The notes: generated by a model from the sequence alone, not told the origin. Shown: positions 1 to 11,390, counted from the first letter of the stretch. The stretch is DNA of 64,000 nt from Pseudomonas arsenicoxydans (GCF_900103875.1 NZ_LT629705.1:5279001-5343000), one strand, 5' to 3'. Numbers and translations: made by a program.

Positions 1-1027
1 ACACCGCGTTGCTTTTCGGCGCGCACGCCAGATAAGTGATGGCCTGGGCCACTGCCAACTCGCCTTCAGGGCTGCCGAGGCGCTCCTGCACTTCCCACGC
101 TGCCAGGCACAGGCTCAGGGCACGCGGGTCAGCGTTGCCGATGTCTTCGCTGGCCATGCGCACCACGCGCCGGGCCAGGTACAACGGGTCGCAACCGCCA
201 TCGATCATCCGCGCGAACCAGTACAGCGCGCCATCTGGATTGGAGCCGCGTACCGATTTATGCAGCGCCGATATCTGGTCGTAGAACGCCTCGCCGCCCT
301 TGTCGAAACGCCGCCGCGTATCGCCGAGCAGGCTTTGCAGCAGGTCGATACCGATCTCGCTGTTGTCTTCCGCCAGGTCCGAGGCGTTCTCCAACAGGTT
401 GAGCAAACGACGGCCATCGCCATCGGCGGCAGACAGCAGCATCTGGAAGCCTTCATCGCTGAGGGTCAGTTGCCGCTTGCCCAAGCCACGCTCTTCGGTC
501 AGCGCGCGATGCACCAACTTGCGCAGGGCCGCTTCGTCGAGGCTTTTGAGCACGTAGACACGCGCCCGCGAGAGCAAGGCGTTGTTGAGTTCGAACGAGG
601 GGTTTTCAGTGGTCGCGCCGATGAAAATCAGCGTGCCGTCTTCAACGTAGGGCAGAAACGCATCCTGCTGCGACTTGTTGAAACGATGCACTTCATCGAC
701 GAACAGGATGGTCCGCTTGCCGTATTGCCCGGCCTGCTGCTTGGCGATTTCCACCGCCTGACGGATCTCCTTCACGCCGGCCAGCACCGCCGAGACCGTT
801 TCGAAGTGCGCATCCGAGACTTCCGCCAGCAACCGCGCCAGGGTGGTCTTGCCCACCCCCGGCGGTCCCCAGAAAATCATCGAGTGCAGGGCACCCTGCT
901 CCAGGGCTTCGCGCAAAGGCTTGCCGCGAGCGAGCAGGTGTTCCTGACCGACGTACTCGTCCAGATTGGCCGCACGCAGGCGAGCGGCCAGGGGCTGAGC
1001 TATCGGGGCACTGCGAAACAGGTCCAT
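1..1027 (-). CDS. rarA: Replication-associated recombination protein A (RarA/MgsA), 3' end cut by window
   Basis: AAA+ ATPase of the RarA/MgsA/WRNIP1 family, acting at stalled replication forks and related to clamp-loader subunits. About 342 N-terminal residues are visible of a family near 440; the C-terminus lies outside the window. The start MDLFRSAP is at 1027, with a TAA stop three codons upstream and GTGAGG as a distant ribosome site. Walker [10 protein letters not shown] lies near residue 55 and Walker [11 protein letters not shown] near residue 107, followed by sensor-1 [10 protein letters not shown]. It follows lolA by 33 bases on the same strand, so it is probably the last visible gene of an ftsK-lolA-rarA operon, the usual Pseudomonas order. 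Confidence 0.95.
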   Translation of the reverse strand, partial: MDLFRSAPIAQPLAARLRAANLDEYVGQEHLLARGKPLREALEQGALHSMIFWGPPGVGKTTLARLLAEVSDAHFETVSAVLAGVKEIRQAVEIAKQQAGQYGKRTILFVDEVHRFNKSQQDAFLPYVEDGTLIFIGATTENPSFELNNALLSRARVYVLKSLDEAALRKLVHRALTEERGLGKRQLTLSDEGFQMLLSAADGDGRRLLNLLENASDLAEDNSEIGIDLLQSLLGDTRRRFDKGGEAFYDQISALHKSVRGSNPDGALYWFARMIDGGCDPLYLARRVVRMASEDIGNADPRALSLCLAAWEVQERLGSPEGELAVAQAITYLACAPKSNAV

Positions 1028-1060
1028 CACTACTTATGAAACCTCACTGGGGACTGCGTT

Positions 1061-1684
1061 TTATTCCTGGATCACGTCCGCACCCTTGGGGATGTCGAAC
1101 TTGAACTTGGATGCAGGGATCGGCTCGTTGGCCTTCACGCCGGTGAACAGGATGTTGGTGCGCTGGCCGACACTGTCGATCAGTTGCATGTCATTGACCA
1201 GACCGTTACGGAACGACAGGCGCAGGCTGTCAAACAGCGTGTCTTTGGTTTTCGGCTTCAAGGTGAAGTCGATCACGCCGCCGGCTTCCTTGGCGCTGAT
1301 GTCGAAGCTCTGGCTGATCTTGGACACGTCACCCGACAACAACAGGGCTGGAGTCTGGGTCAAGCGCAGGTCGAGGGTCTTGATGGTGACCTGTTCAAGA
1401 TCCGGGTCCCACAGGGTGACCTTCTTGCCGTCGGAAACCATCGTTTGTTCAGCGGGTGCATTGGTGTGCCAGTAAAACAGGCCTGGACGCTGCAGCGACA
1501 TGTCACCGGCGGTTTCCTGCAATTGGGTGCCGCTGCCATCGAGGGTCAGTTGCGAAAAGCGTGCAGTCAGGGTCTTGGATGTTTCCAGCAATTGGGTCAG
1601 ACGCGCCACGTCCTTGTCATCGGCGTGAGCCGAGAGCGTGGTCAAAGCCAGTACCGGCAGCAACAGCATGCGGATAAGACGCAT
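1061..1684 (-). CDS. lolA: Outer-membrane lipoprotein carrier protein LolA
   Basis: Periplasmic chaperone that takes lipoproteins from the LolCDE transporter and hands them to LolB at the outer membrane. The 207-residue product starts with a signal peptide ([21 protein letters not shown], then DDKD) followed by the LolA half-barrel; conserved stretches include a TARFSQ-like segment and [12 protein letters not shown] chose the ATG at 1684 over one four codons upstream because AGGAC sits about seven bases before it and the signal peptide then has normal length. Sits 64 bases after ftsK and 33 before rarA, same strand. Confidence 0.95.
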   Translation of the reverse strand: MRLIRMLLLPVLALTTLSAHADDKDVARLTQLLETSKTLTARFSQLTLDGSGTQLQETAGDMSLQRPGLFYWHTNAPAEQTMVSDGKKVTLWDPDLEQVTIKTLDLRLTQTPALLLSGDVSKISQSFDISAKEAGGVIDFTLKPKTKDTLFDSLRLSFRNGLVNDMQLIDSVGQRTNILFTGVKANEPIPASKFKFDIPKGADVIQE

Positions 1685-1748
1685 GGGAGTCCTCATAACA
1701 TTCGTGGGAGTACGGGCATCGCATGTCGCGACGCCCTTTCAATTCAAA

Positions 1749-4154
1749 TCAGTCGCGTACCGGGCCTGGAGCCAGGACTTCACGCGAACCGTTGGTATTC
1801 ATGGACGTCACGACCCCGGCCATTTCCATGGCTTCGATCATGCGCGCGGCGCGGTTGTAGCCGATTTTCAGCTTGCGCTGAACTGCAGAGATGGAGGCAC
1901 GGCGGCTTTCCAGAACGAACTGGACGGCTTCGTCGTACAAGGCATCGGTTTCAGCATCGTCGTCACCGCCACTGCCGCCATTTTCAAAGCCACTGCCGGC
2001 CTCTTCGACACCGGCCAGGATCTCGTCGTTGTATTCCGGCGCTCCACGCAGCTTCCAGGCTTCAACCACCCGGTGAACCTCGTCATCGGATACGAACGCA
2101 CCGTGAACACGAATCGGCAGGCTGGTGCCCGGCGGCATGTAGAGCATGTCACCGTGGCCCAGCAATTGCTCGGCGCCGCCCTGGTCGATGATGGTCCGCG
2201 AATCGATCTTGCTCGACACCTGGAACGCCATGCGCGTCGGGATGTTCGCCTTGATAAGACCGGTGATCACGTCAACCGACGGACGCTGGGTCGCGAGGAT
2301 CAAGTGGATACCGGCCGCACGGGCCTTCTGGGCGATACGGGCGATCAGTTCTTCAACCTTCTTGCCGACGATCATCATCATGTCGGCGAATTCGTCGACC
2401 ACTACGACGATGGTTGGCAGCTTGGTCAGCAACGGTGCTTCGTCGTGAATGCTTTCGCGCTTGTACAAAGGATCGGTCAACGGTGTGCCGGCGTCCTGGG
2501 CTTCCTTGACCTTGGCGTTGAAGCCCGACAGGTTTCGTACGCCCATCTTTGCCATCAGTTTGTAGCGACGTTCCATCTCCGCCACGCTCCAGCGCAGGGC
2601 GTTGGCGGCATCCTTCATGTCGGTAACCACCGGGCACAGCAGGTGCGGAATGCCTTCGTAGATCGACAGCTCAAGCATTTTCGGGTCGATCATGATCAGC
2701 TTGGCGTCTTCCGGGCCGGACTTGAACAGGATCGACAGGATCATCGCGTTCACACCCACCGACTTACCGGAACCGGTCGTACCGGCCACCAGCAAGTGAG
2801 GCATTTTCGCCAAGTCGGTGATGACCGGCTTGCCGCCGATGTCGTGGCCCAGGGCCAGGGTGACGGGCGACTTGAAGTTGTCGTACTCGGGCGTCGACAG
2901 CACTTCGGAGAAGCGCACGATCTGACGATCTTCGTTCGGGATCTCGATACCGACGGTGGTCTTGCCGGGAATCACTTCCACCACCCGCACACTGGTCACG
3001 GCCAGGGAACGCGCCAAGTCTTTTGCCAGGTTGGAAATGCGGCTGACTTTGACGCCAGCAGCGGGCTGGATTTCGTAACGGGTAATCACCGGCCCCGGGT
3101 GAATCGAATCCACCGAGACTTCGACGCCGAATTCCTTGAGCTTGATTTCCAGCAAATGGCCGACGGCCGCCAGGGATTCCGGGGAATAATTGAGTTGTTT
3201 CTTTTCTGCCGGGTCGAGGATCGAGATCGGCGGCAAGGTGCCTTCGACGGCGCTGTCGACGAACAGCGGGGCCTGCTTCTCTTTTTCCACGCGTTTGCTC
3301 GGCGCTGCCGGTTTTGGCGGCGCGGGCGCGATCACAGGCGGCACCTGCTTCTCGCGGTCCGACATGTGTTTGCTCAACGCTTGCTCGCGCTCGATCAAGC
3401 GCTCCTTGACCTTGGCCTGCTCGCGTTTGTCGGTGACAGTCGGCGCAACCACGTCATGAACGCGATCATCGACTTCACGCAACTGCGCAACCAGCTGCTT
3501 GCGTTCGACACGGGCGGCCCACCAGCGATTGGCCGCGCCCTGGAACAGTTCCAGCAGGTCGAGGGTAATCTTGCCGGTGACGTCCATCACCTTGAACCAT
3601 GACAGGTCGGTGAACACGGTCAGGCCGAACAGGAACAGCGCGATGAACAACAACGTGCTGCCCTGAATGTTCAGGGCGTTCCTGGCCAGATCGCCAAGGC
3701 TTTCGCCCAACGCACCGCCAGCGCCGGCCGGCAGACCGGTTGCCGCGTGAAAATGGATATGTGCCAGGGCCGCGCCAGACAGCACCAGAAACACCAGGCC
3801 GATCAGGCGCCAGGAGAACAGCCAGCCGCTCCACTCCCACGCCTCGTGGCGCTGACGGAAGATCTGATACGCCTTGATCGCCAGCAGCAGCGGGAAGATA
3901 TAGGCGAAATAACCCAGCACCATGAACAGGATATCGGCGCTGTAGGAACCGACCGGTCCGCCGAAGTTCTGCACGTCCTCGATCTTGCTGTTATGGCTCC
4001 AGCCCGGATCGTCCTTGCCATACGTCAACAAGGCCATCATCAGGAACAGGCACAGGCCGCCGATGGCGATCAATGCACCTTCCTTGAGCCGGTAGTGCAA
4101 ATGCTGGCGCCAGAGCGGAACGACTGTCTTGGGTGCTGCGGTGGATTTCTTCAA
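1749..4154 (-). CDS. ftsK: DNA translocase FtsK
   Basis: Septum-anchored DNA pump that clears the chromosome terminus and activates XerCD at dif. 801 residues: N-terminal hydrophobic segments within about residues 25-190, a short charged/proline-rich linker (about 215-300), the alpha-beta motor with Walker [10 protein letters not shown] and Walker [13 protein letters not shown], and the C-terminal winged-helix gamma domain (about 735-790, [18 protein letters not shown]) that reads KOPS. The linker is much shorter than in E. coli FtsK, as in other Pseudomonas. The reading frame appears to start at TTG (4154) with AGGAAAAGAAG upstream; no in-frame ATG gives the conserved MKKSTAAPK start. First gene of the run into lolA and rarA. 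Confidence 0.96.
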   Translation of the reverse strand: MKKSTAAPKTVVPLWRQHLHYRLKEGALIAIGGLCLFLMMALLTYGKDDPGWSHNSKIEDVQNFGGPVGSYSADILFMVLGYFAYIFPLLLAIKAYQIFRQRHEAWEWSGWLFSWRLIGLVFLVLSGAALAHIHFHAATGLPAGAGGALGESLGDLARNALNIQGSTLLFIALFLFGLTVFTDLSWFKVMDVTGKITLDLLELFQGAANRWWAARVERKQLVAQLREVDDRVHDVVAPTVTDKREQAKVKERLIEREQALSKHMSDREKQVPPVIAPAPPKPAAPSKRVEKEKQAPLFVDSAVEGTLPPISILDPAEKKQLNYSPESLAAVGHLLEIKLKEFGVEVSVDSIHPGPVITRYEIQPAAGVKVSRISNLAKDLARSLAVTSVRVVEVIPGKTTVGIEIPNEDRQIVRFSEVLSTPEYDNFKSPVTLALGHDIGGKPVITDLAKMPHLLVAGTTGSGKSVGVNAMILSILFKSGPEDAKLIMIDPKMLELSIYEGIPHLLCPVVTDMKDAANALRWSVAEMERRYKLMAKMGVRNLSGFNAKVKEAQDAGTPLTDPLYKRESIHDEAPLLTKLPTIVVVVDEFADMMMIVGKKVEELIARIAQKARAAGIHLILATQRPSVDVITGLIKANIPTRMAFQVSSKIDSRTIIDQGGAEQLLGHGDMLYMPPGTSLPIRVHGAFVSDDEVHRVVEAWKLRGAPEYNDEILAGVEEAGSGFENGGSGGDDDAETDALYDEAVQFVLESRRASISAVQRKLKIGYNRAARMIEAMEMAGVVTSMNTNGSREVLAPGPVRD

Positions 4155-5422
<1,268 letters not shown>

Positions 5423-5435
5423 CGGCAAACTTGAC

Positions 5436-5455
5436 GGCGGGCCCACCGGCCCGCC
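5436..5455 (+). other. GC-rich hairpin between trxB and aat
   Basis: GGCGGGCC and GGCCCGCC form a perfect 8-bp stem around loop CACC, 14 bases after the trxB stop. No T-run follows (the next bases are C-rich), so it is not a standard intrinsic terminator. It may stabilise the trxB mRNA 3' end or attenuate read-through into aat. Confidence 0.5.
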
Positions 5456-5486
5456 CCCGCCCTCCCCTTCTGCAAGCCCGGATGCC

Positions 5487-6167
5487 ATGCTGACTTGGTT
5501 ACAACGCAATACCCTGACCTTCCCGCCGCTGGAAAAAGCCATGCGCGACCCCAACGGTCTGCTGGCCGCCGGCGGCGACCTGTCTGCCGATCGTCTGATT
5601 CAGGCGTATCGCCACGGCTGCTTTCCGTGGTTCTCGGAAGGACAGCCGATTCTCTGGTGGTCGCCGGATCCACGCACAGTGCTGTTTCCCGACGAACTGC
5701 ATGTCTCGCGCAGCCTGAACAAATTATTGCGCCAGCAACGCTATCAAGTGACCTTCGATCAGGATTTCGCCTCGGTCATTGCGGCCTGCGCCGCACCACG
5801 CGATTACGCCGACGGCACCTGGATCACTGACGCGATGCAGACGGCGTATCTGGAGCTGCACAGACGCGGCTACGCGCATTCCGTTGAGGTCTGGGACGAT
5901 GGTGTGCTGGTTGGCGGGCTCTATGGCCTGGCGATGGGTCAGCTGTTTTTCGGCGAATCCATGTTCAGCCGCGCTGACAATGCCTCGAAATTTGGTTTTG
6001 CCACACTGGTGCGACATCTGAAAGACTCAGGTTTTGTGCTGATCGATTGCCAGATGCCGACTGACCACCTGCACAGCCTGGGGGCCAGGGCCATTCCCCG
6101 CCGCGAGTTTGCCGGCTACCTTGCGCAGCATCTGGATCAACCCAACCGTGCCACCTGGGTTTGCTGA
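5487..6167 (+). CDS. aat: Leucyl/phenylalanyl-tRNA--protein transferase
   Basis: Transfers Leu or Phe from tRNA to proteins with N-terminal Lys or Arg, marking them for ClpS-ClpAP. 226 residues, normal for the Aat family. Visible family signatures include [20 protein letters not shown] near the N-terminus, YRHGCFPWF, and the acceptor-binding region [20 protein letters not shown] (about 149-168). The start [14 protein letters not shown] is typical. Its partners clpS and clpA lie 2-5 kb downstream on the other strand. Confidence 0.97.
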   Translation: MLTWLQRNTLTFPPLEKAMRDPNGLLAAGGDLSADRLIQAYRHGCFPWFSEGQPILWWSPDPRTVLFPDELHVSRSLNKLLRQQRYQVTFDQDFASVIAACAAPRDYADGTWITDAMQTAYLELHRRGYAHSVEVWDDGVLVGGLYGLAMGQLFFGESMFSRADNASKFGFATLVRHLKDSGFVLIDCQMPTDHLHSLGARAIPRREFAGYLAQHLDQPNRATWVC

Positions 6168-6224
6168 GCGACATTTGCGCGCGTGGCTTACACTTAATGC
6201 AAAAGCTTATCCCGAGGGTTGATC

Positions 6225-6932
6225 ATGACCGAGTTGGCGCGTTTGAAGTTCTATGCCACTCAGCCCCACTCTTGCAGTTATCTGCCCGAGGAGCAGGCCA
6301 CCACGCTGTTCCTCGACCCTAGTCAGCCCATGGATGTGCATGTCTACGCAGATCTGTCTGAAATGGGTTTTCGTCGTAGCGGCGATCATCTTTACCGGCC
6401 TCATTGCCAGAATTGCAATGCGTGCGTACCGGCGCGCATCCCCGTGGCGCAATTTACGCCCAACCGTCAGCAGAAACGCATTTTCAAACGCAACGCCGAC
6501 CTGCAAGTGCGCCCTGCCAGACCGCAATACAGCGAAGAGTACTTCGACCTCTACCAGCGCTACATCGAACAGCGGCACGCCGACGGCGACATGTACCCGC
6601 CGAGCCGTGACCAATTTTCGACCTTCCTGGTGCGTGACCTGCCGTTTTCACGCTTCTACGAATTTCGCCTCGAAGGCCGGCTGGTGGCGGTAGCTGTCAC
6701 TGACCTACTGCCAAACGGTTTGTCGGCGGTCTACACCTTCTACGAACCTGAAGAAGAACGCCGCAGCCTGGGGCGCTACGCGATCCTCTGGCAGATTGCC
6801 GAGGCCAAACGTCTCGGCCTGGAAGCCGTCTACCTCGGCTATTGGATCAAGAACTGCAAAAAGATGAGCTACAAGACCCAATATCGCCCCATCGAACTGC
6901 TGATTAATCAACGTTGGGTCATCCTGAACTAG
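6225..6932 (+). CDS. bpt: Aspartate/glutamate leucyltransferase (Bpt, Ate1-related)
   Basis: Member of the Ate1-like aminoacyl-tRNA-protein transferase family. By the Vibrio precedent, Bpt adds Leu to N-terminal Asp or Glu; many Pseudomonas entries are still labelled arginyltransferase. 235 residues, with the N-terminal cysteine cluster CQNCNAC (about 62-68) and the C-terminal domain containing [16 protein letters not shown] start at ATG 6225, not an in-frame TTG six bases earlier, because GAGG is properly spaced for the ATG. It follows aat by 57 bases, so both N-degron transferases are probably co-expressed. Confidence 0.93.
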
Positions 6933-7032
6933 AACCCCTTGGCTTAAACCCCATTTTTCGGGCACAATGCACGCCGCTTTTGCCTGGCGCAGTTGCACCG
7001 GGCCATTCATTGGACACCGAGGGCTTTACTGC

Positions 7033-7251
7033 ATGTCGAAAGAAGACAGCTTCGAAATGGAAGGCACTGTCGTCGACACCCTGCCCAACACCATGTTTCG
7101 TGTGGAGTTGGAAAATGGGCACGTCGTAACCGCGCATATCTCCGGCAAGATGCGCAAGAACTACATTCGTATTCTTACCGGTGACAAAGTGCGCGTCGAG
7201 CTGACGCCCTATGACTTGAGCAAAGGGCGCATCACTTACCGCGCTCGCTAA
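7033..7251 (+). CDS. infA: Translation initiation factor IF-1
   Basis: Single S1/OB-fold protein that binds the 30S A site during initiation. 72 residues ([11 protein letters not shown]), with the usual [19 protein letters not shown] core, ending KGRITYRAR. It is 100 bases beyond bpt and followed at once by a strong intrinsic terminator, so it ends this rightward group. The infA-aat-clpA neighbourhood is shared with enterobacteria. Confidence 0.98.
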
Positions 7252-7263
7252 TCAAGTCAATAC

Positions 7264-7292
7264 AAAACGCCCGGTTTATGCCGGGCGTTTTT
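7264..7292 (+). terminator. Intrinsic terminator after infA
   Basis: AAACGCCCGG and CCGGGCGTTT form a 10-bp stem around TTTATG, followed by further T residues. It begins 13 bases past the infA stop. Confidence 0.9.
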
Positions 7293-7345
7293 GTTTGTCT
7301 GCGATTTGGTGGGGGCCTGGGTTTTGGGTTCTTGGGTTCTTGGGT

Positions 7346-8078
7346 TTTGGGTGTATATCCGTTGCTGCGGTAACGGCTGCTGGCGGTTTCGCTTTTACAG
7401 CGACTCACTTTTCCAGACGCCGAAAAGTAAGCAAAAGGCTTCGCCCCGGCGTACGGCGCCTCGCTGAGGCTCCGCGTTCCCTCGCTACGGTGTCCATCAG
7501 GGGGCATCGCCTCCGGTCTGCTTCGCGACGACCTCCTCTCGATGTGTGCGGCTTCGCCGCACGGCGCTACGCGCCTAACCCCCTGATGAACACCTACGCT
7601 CGGCCTGCCGAAGGGGCGAAAGATCAAAAGCAGATCAAGATCAAGATCTAAAGCCACAGCCACAGCCACAGCAAGATCAAAAGATCGCAGCCTCGTTTCA
7701 CTCGACAGCTCCTACAGGGGGATCGGTGTGCATCCGCTTCTCACCACTCAACAGGATGAGCGTTAGCTCGGCTGCAGCTCTTGATCTTGATCCACGGGCG
7801 ACGTCGGAAGGCTGAGAGGAGGGATTCATCCGGGGTGGGAGCGCAGCGAGCGTTCGACGAAGTCGAACACATCGAGAGGAGGTGCAGCGAAGCAAACCGG
7901 AGGCGATGCCCCCCGGATGGATCCCGGAGCGAAGGAACCCCGAGCCTCAGCGAGCGGGCCGAACGTAGGAGCAAGCGTTTTTTTGCTTACTTTTTTTAGG
8001 CGTTTGTAAAAAAAGTGAGTCGCCGTAAGGGCGAAACCATAAGCAGCCGTTACCGCAGCAACGGATATACACCCAAAC
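7346..8078. repeat. Large imperfect inverted repeat, no credible gene
   Basis: The stretch from the infA terminator to the clpA terminator has no convincing gene. Its left part (about 7346-7570) is repeated inverted on the right (about 7855-8078). Shared landmarks, read inward, are a GGGTGTATATCCGTTGCTGCGG edge (20 bases: GTGTATATCCGTTGCTGCGG), GCGACTCACTTTT, AAGTAAGCAAAA, CTCGCTGAGGCTC, GGGGCATCGCCTCCGGT and CACCTCCTCTCGATGTGT-like blocks. The arms differ by substitutions and small indels. The centre (about 7620-7850) holds AGCCAC hexamer copies (about 7651-7672), AGATCA repeats and a 39-bp element also found at 51109-51210. Short frames here are by-products of the repeat. Confidence 0.8.
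7678..7716 (+). repeat. 39-bp repeat unit, same as the arms at 51109-51210
   Basis: This 39-base stretch (CAAAAGATCGCAGCC ... CGACAGCTCCTACA) is identical, as far as I can read, to the right arm of the inverted repeat at 51172-51210. Here it is a solo copy inside the large repeat region downstream of infA. It resembles dispersed intergenic repeats of fluorescent pseudomonads. Confidence 0.8.
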
Positions 8079-8086
8079 CCCAAACA

Positions 8087-8113
8087 GCAAAAAGGCGCCC
8101 GAAGGCGCCTCTA
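8087..8113 (-). terminator. Intrinsic terminator after clpA
   Basis: Read on the minus strand, AGGCGCC, loop TTCG, GGCGCCT and a T-run form a compact terminator about 25 bases beyond the clpA stop. It also marks the edge of the large inverted repeat. Confidence 0.85.
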
Positions 8114-8136
8114 GCTTTACAACAGATCAACAACCG

Positions 8137-10407
8137 TCAGGCCATCTCAGCCGTGGTCTCGAAATCGAAGGTCAGCTCGCCATCCTTCAAATCGATATGA
8201 ACCACGCCACCATGGTCAGCCAGTTCGCCAAACAGAATCTCTTCCGCCAGCGGACGCTTGATCTTGTCCTGGATCAAACGCGCCATTGGACGAGCGCCCA
8301 TCGCCGTGTCGTAGCCACTTGCCGCCAGCCAGCCACGCGCAGCGTCGGTCACTTCCAACTGCACGCGCTTGTCTTCCAACTGCGCCTGAAGCTCGGTAAG
8401 GAACTTGTCCACCACACTTTTGATGACCTCGTGACTGAGGCGACCAAACTGGATAATGGTGTCCAGACGGTTGCGGAACTCCGGCGTGAAGCTCTTCTTG
8501 ATCACTTCCATCGCATCGGACGAGTGGTCCTGATGGGTGAAACCGATCGAAGCGCGAGCCGCTGTTTCGGCACCGGCGTTGGTCGTCATGATGACGATCA
8601 CGTTACGGAAGTCCGCCTTGCGCCCGTTGTTATCGGTCAGCGTACCGTGGTCCATGACCTGCAGCAGCAGGTTGAAGACTTCCGGATGCGCCTTCTCGAT
8701 CTCATCGAGCAACAGCACGCAGTGAGGCTGCTTGGTGATGGCTTCGGTCAGCAAACCGCCCTGATCGAACCCGACATAGCCTGGAGGTGCACCGATCAGA
8801 CGCGATACGGTGTGGCGCTCCATGTACTCGGACATGTCGAAACGAACCAGCTCGATCCCCAAGGCCTTGGCCAGCTGACGCGCCGCTTCGGTTTTACCGA
8901 CACCGGTCGGCCCTGCAAACAGGAACGAACCGACAGGCTTGTCAGGCGACTTGAGACCGGCACGGGACAGTTTGATCGCAGTCGACAGCGAATCGATCGC
9001 GGCATCCTGGCCGAATACGGTCAGCTTCAGGTCACGCTCAAGGTTACGCAGCAGCTCTTTGTCGGAGCTGGTGACGTGTTTTGGCGGAATCCGCGCGATT
9101 TTCGCAACGATGTCCTCGACCTGAGGCACTTCGATGCGTTTCACGCGTTTCTCGATCGGCTGCAGACGCTGATAGGCGCCCGCCTCGTCGATGACATCGA
9201 TGGCTTTGTCCGGCATGTGCCGGTCATTGATGTAGCGCGACGCCAGTTCTGCAGCGGCACGCAACGCCTCATCACTGTATTCGATGTTGTGGTGCGCTTC
9301 GAAACGACCTTTCAGGCCGCGCAGGATGCCGATGGTGTCTTCCACCGACGGCTCCGACACATCGACCTTCTGGAAGCGCCGAGCCAAGGCACGGTCCTTC
9401 TCGAAGATCCCGCGGAATTCCTGGAACGTGGTCGATCCGATGCAACGGATATCGCCCGACGACAGCAGTGGCTTGAGCAGGTTCGAGGCATCCATGACGC
9501 CACCGGACGCAGCACCCGCACCGATGATGGTGTGGATTTCGTCGATGAACAGGATCGCCTGCGGACGTTTTTTCAGCTCATTGAGCAACGCCTTGAAGCG
9601 CTTCTCGAAATCACCACGGTATTTGGTCCCGGCCAGCAGGGCTCCCAGATCGAGGGAATACACCACGCTGTTGGCCAGCAGGTCCGGCACCTGGTTGTCG
9701 ACAATACGCTTGGCCAGGCCTTCGGCAATCGCGGTTTTACCCACGCCCGCCTCGCCAACCAACAGCGGATTGTTTTTGCGACGACGCGCCAGGATCTGCG
9801 CGACACGCTCGACTTCCAGCTCACGGCCGACCAATGGATCGATACGACCCTGGCGCGCGAGTTCGTTGAGGTTGCTGGCATAAGCATCCAGAGGATTGCC
9901 TGAAGAAGAAGACTCACCGCCCTCGTCGTCCTGCATATCTTGCTCACCTTCAGAGTGATCGCCATGCCCAGGCACTTTGGAAATGCCATGAGCGATGTAG
10001 TTGACGACATCAATGCGCGCAACGCTCTGCTGTTTCAGCAGGAACACTGCCTGACTCTCTTGCTCACTGAAGATTGCGACCAGCACGTTGGCGCCAGTCA
10101 CTTCGCGTTTGCCCGAGCTCTGTACGTGGAAAACAGCACGCTGCAGGACACGCTGGAAGCCCAGGGTTGGCTGGGTTTCGCGATCCTCGTCATGGATAGG
10201 AATCAATGGCGTGGTGGAGTCGATGAACTCCTGCAGATCATGCTTGAGTTTGTCGAGGTTTGCGCCGCAGGCACGCAAAACGGTGGCGGCAGCCTCATTA
10301 TCCAATAGGGCCAGCAGGAGGTGTTCGACGGTCATGAATTCATGACGCTTCGATCGAGCCTCCTTGAAGGCTAAATTGAGGGTGACTTCGAGCTCGCGGT
10401 TTAACAT
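8137..10407 (-). CDS. clpA: ATP-dependent Clp protease ATP-binding subunit ClpA
   Basis: Hexameric unfoldase that feeds substrates to ClpP, including N-degron proteins delivered by ClpS. 756 residues, normal length. Order: N-terminal Clp repeat domain (about 1-140, the ClpS docking site), an acidic/serine linker (about 150-170), AAA D1 with Walker A GEAGVGKTAI and Walker B ILFIDEIHTI, AAA D2 with GPTGVGKTE and VLLLDEIEKAHPEV, and the C-terminal domain ending TTAEMA. The start MLNRELEVTLNLAF is typical. It follows clpS on the same strand after about 30 bases. Confidence 0.98.
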   Translation of the reverse strand: MLNRELEVTLNLAFKEARSKRHEFMTVEHLLLALLDNEAAATVLRACGANLDKLKHDLQEFIDSTTPLIPIHDEDRETQPTLGFQRVLQRAVFHVQSSGKREVTGANVLVAIFSEQESQAVFLLKQQSVARIDVVNYIAHGISKVPGHGDHSEGEQDMQDDEGGESSSSGNPLDAYASNLNELARQGRIDPLVGRELEVERVAQILARRRKNNPLLVGEAGVGKTAIAEGLAKRIVDNQVPDLLANSVVYSLDLGALLAGTKYRGDFEKRFKALLNELKKRPQAILFIDEIHTIIGAGAASGGVMDASNLLKPLLSSGDIRCIGSTTFQEFRGIFEKDRALARRFQKVDVSEPSVEDTIGILRGLKGRFEAHHNIEYSDEALRAAAELASRYINDRHMPDKAIDVIDEAGAYQRLQPIEKRVKRIEVPQVEDIVAKIARIPPKHVTSSDKELLRNLERDLKLTVFGQDAAIDSLSTAIKLSRAGLKSPDKPVGSFLFAGPTGVGKTEAARQLAKALGIELVRFDMSEYMERHTVSRLIGAPPGYVGFDQGGLLTEAITKQPHCVLLLDEIEKAHPEVFNLLLQVMDHGTLTDNNGRKADFRNVIVIMTTNAGAETAARASIGFTHQDHSSDAMEVIKKSFTPEFRNRLDTIIQFGRLSHEVIKSVVDKFLTELQAQLEDKRVQLEVTDAARGWLAASGYDTAMGARPMARLIQDKIKRPLAEEILFGELADHGGVVHIDLKDGELTFDFETTAEMA

Positions 10408-10437
10408 AGCTTCACCTCATACCCAAGTGGTCGGCGA

Positions 10438-10821
10438 TTAACCGTCCTTCTCGATTTCACAGAGTAGCGGATGCTGGCTTTCCCTGGCGTACTGGTTGAC
10501 CTGCATGGCCTTAGTCTCGGCGATGTCGCGGGTAAACACTCCACATACTGCCCGTCCTTCTGTGTGGACGGCCAGCATGACCTTGGTCGCCAGCTCCCGA
10601 TTCAGGTTAAAAAACACCTCGAGCACTTCGACGACGAAATCCATCGGTGTGTAGTCATCATTGAACAAAACCACCTTGTACATCGGCGGCGCCTGTAGTG
10701 CAGGCTTTGCCTCCTGAACAGCAATGCCTGCGGAATCGTCGTCTTGAGCTCCCGGGTGTTCTTTTTGGAGAGCCGGGCGATCCTGATTGAATGTTAGTCG
10801 AATCTGGCTGATTGCATGCAT
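10438..10821 (-). CDS. clpS: ATP-dependent Clp protease adaptor ClpS
   Basis: Adaptor that recognises N-terminal Leu, Phe, Tyr or Trp and hands proteins to ClpA. 127 residues: a variable N-terminal extension (about 1-40) that is threaded into ClpA, then the ClpS core with [20 protein letters not shown] and [19 protein letters not shown]. The start [16 protein letters not shown] is well conserved in Pseudomonas. Transcribed toward clpA; divergent from cspD. Confidence 0.97.
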   Translation of the reverse strand: MHAISQIRLTFNQDRPALQKEHPGAQDDDSAGIAVQEAKPALQAPPMYKVVLFNDDYTPMDFVVEVLEVFFNLNRELATKVMLAVHTEGRAVCGVFTRDIAETKAMQVNQYARESQHPLLCEIEKDG

Positions 10822-10999
10822 GGAAAGAAAGGTTCGTCAGTTGTTCAAATACAGTGGTGGGGGCGGCCAACGTCGATTTCAACTCCGACTGCCTGGTCAC
10901 CTTGACTATCGGGAAATCAGTGTTACAACCAATAGAGCCCACAGTGGGTAAAAAAGGTCCGCGGAGTCAATCTTAATTATAGAGACTGACTGCGGATGT

Positions 11000-11025
11000 A
11001 CTGGATGATACTCCAGTGATGGAGT
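11000..11025 (+). promoter_or_regulatory. Two competing hairpins in the cspD leader
   Basis: ACTGGA/TCCAGT (11000-11005 with 11012-11017) and ACTCCA/TGGAGT (11010-11015 with 11020-11025) are both perfect 6-bp stems, and they share bases, so only one can form at a time. They end 7 bases before the AGAGGG ribosome site of cspD. This is the layout of a switchable leader, but no function is shown. Confidence 0.45.
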
Positions 11026-11046
11026 CTGTTGCAGAGGGATATGGGT

Positions 11047-11328
11047 ATGCCAGTCGGTAAGGTGAAGTGGTTCAACAATGCCAAGGGATTCGGTTTCATT
11101 AACACCGACGCCAGAGAAGGACGCGACGAGGACGGCAAGGACATCGATTTCTTTGCCCACTACTCGGCCATTGAGATGGGCGGCTACAAGACCCTCAAGG
11201 CCGGACAAGCCGTGAACTTCGATATCGTCCAGGGGCCCAAAGGCTTGCACGCCGTGAAGATCACGGCTGCCGTCCCCGCCACCGAACAGGCGATACCCTC
11301 CGTCAAACAGGAATCGGTGTCGAGCTGA
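11047..11328 (+). CDS. cspD: Cold-shock domain protein CspD
   Basis: 93 residues. The cold-shock domain carries KVKWFNNAKGFGFI (RNP1) and DIDFFAHYSAI (RNP2 variant), followed by a short Ala/Ser/Gln-rich tail. The insert AREGRDEDGKD lengthens the loop after RNP1. CspD-type proteins bind single-stranded nucleic acid; in E. coli CspD inhibits replication in stationary phase. Of two in-frame ATGs six bases apart I chose 11047, because AGAGGG is then about eight bases away. Divergent from clpS. Confidence 0.9.
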   Translation: MPVGKVKWFNNAKGFGFINTDAREGRDEDGKDIDFFAHYSAIEMGGYKTLKAGQAVNFDIVQGPKGLHAVKITAAVPATEQAIPSVKQESVSS

Positions 11329-11350
11329 CGCAACAGATCATCCAGTCATT

Positions 11351-11378
11351 AAAAAACCGCCCGAAGGCGGTTTTTTTT
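11351..11378. terminator. Bidirectional terminator between cspD and icd
   Basis: AAAACCGCC and GGCGGTTTT enclose CGAA, with an A-run before and a T-run after, so it can stop both cspD (plus strand) and icd (minus strand, stop 13 bases away). Confidence 0.88.
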
Positions 11379-11390
11379 ATGCCGATTCGC

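Noticed and set aside
7826..8083. Short frames inside the infA-clpA repeat, for example an 85-codon frame on the minus strand
   Set aside because: They follow the repeat sequence, have no domain, and the same bases run in both orientations in the two arms. Such frames are often annotated as hypothetical proteins without support.
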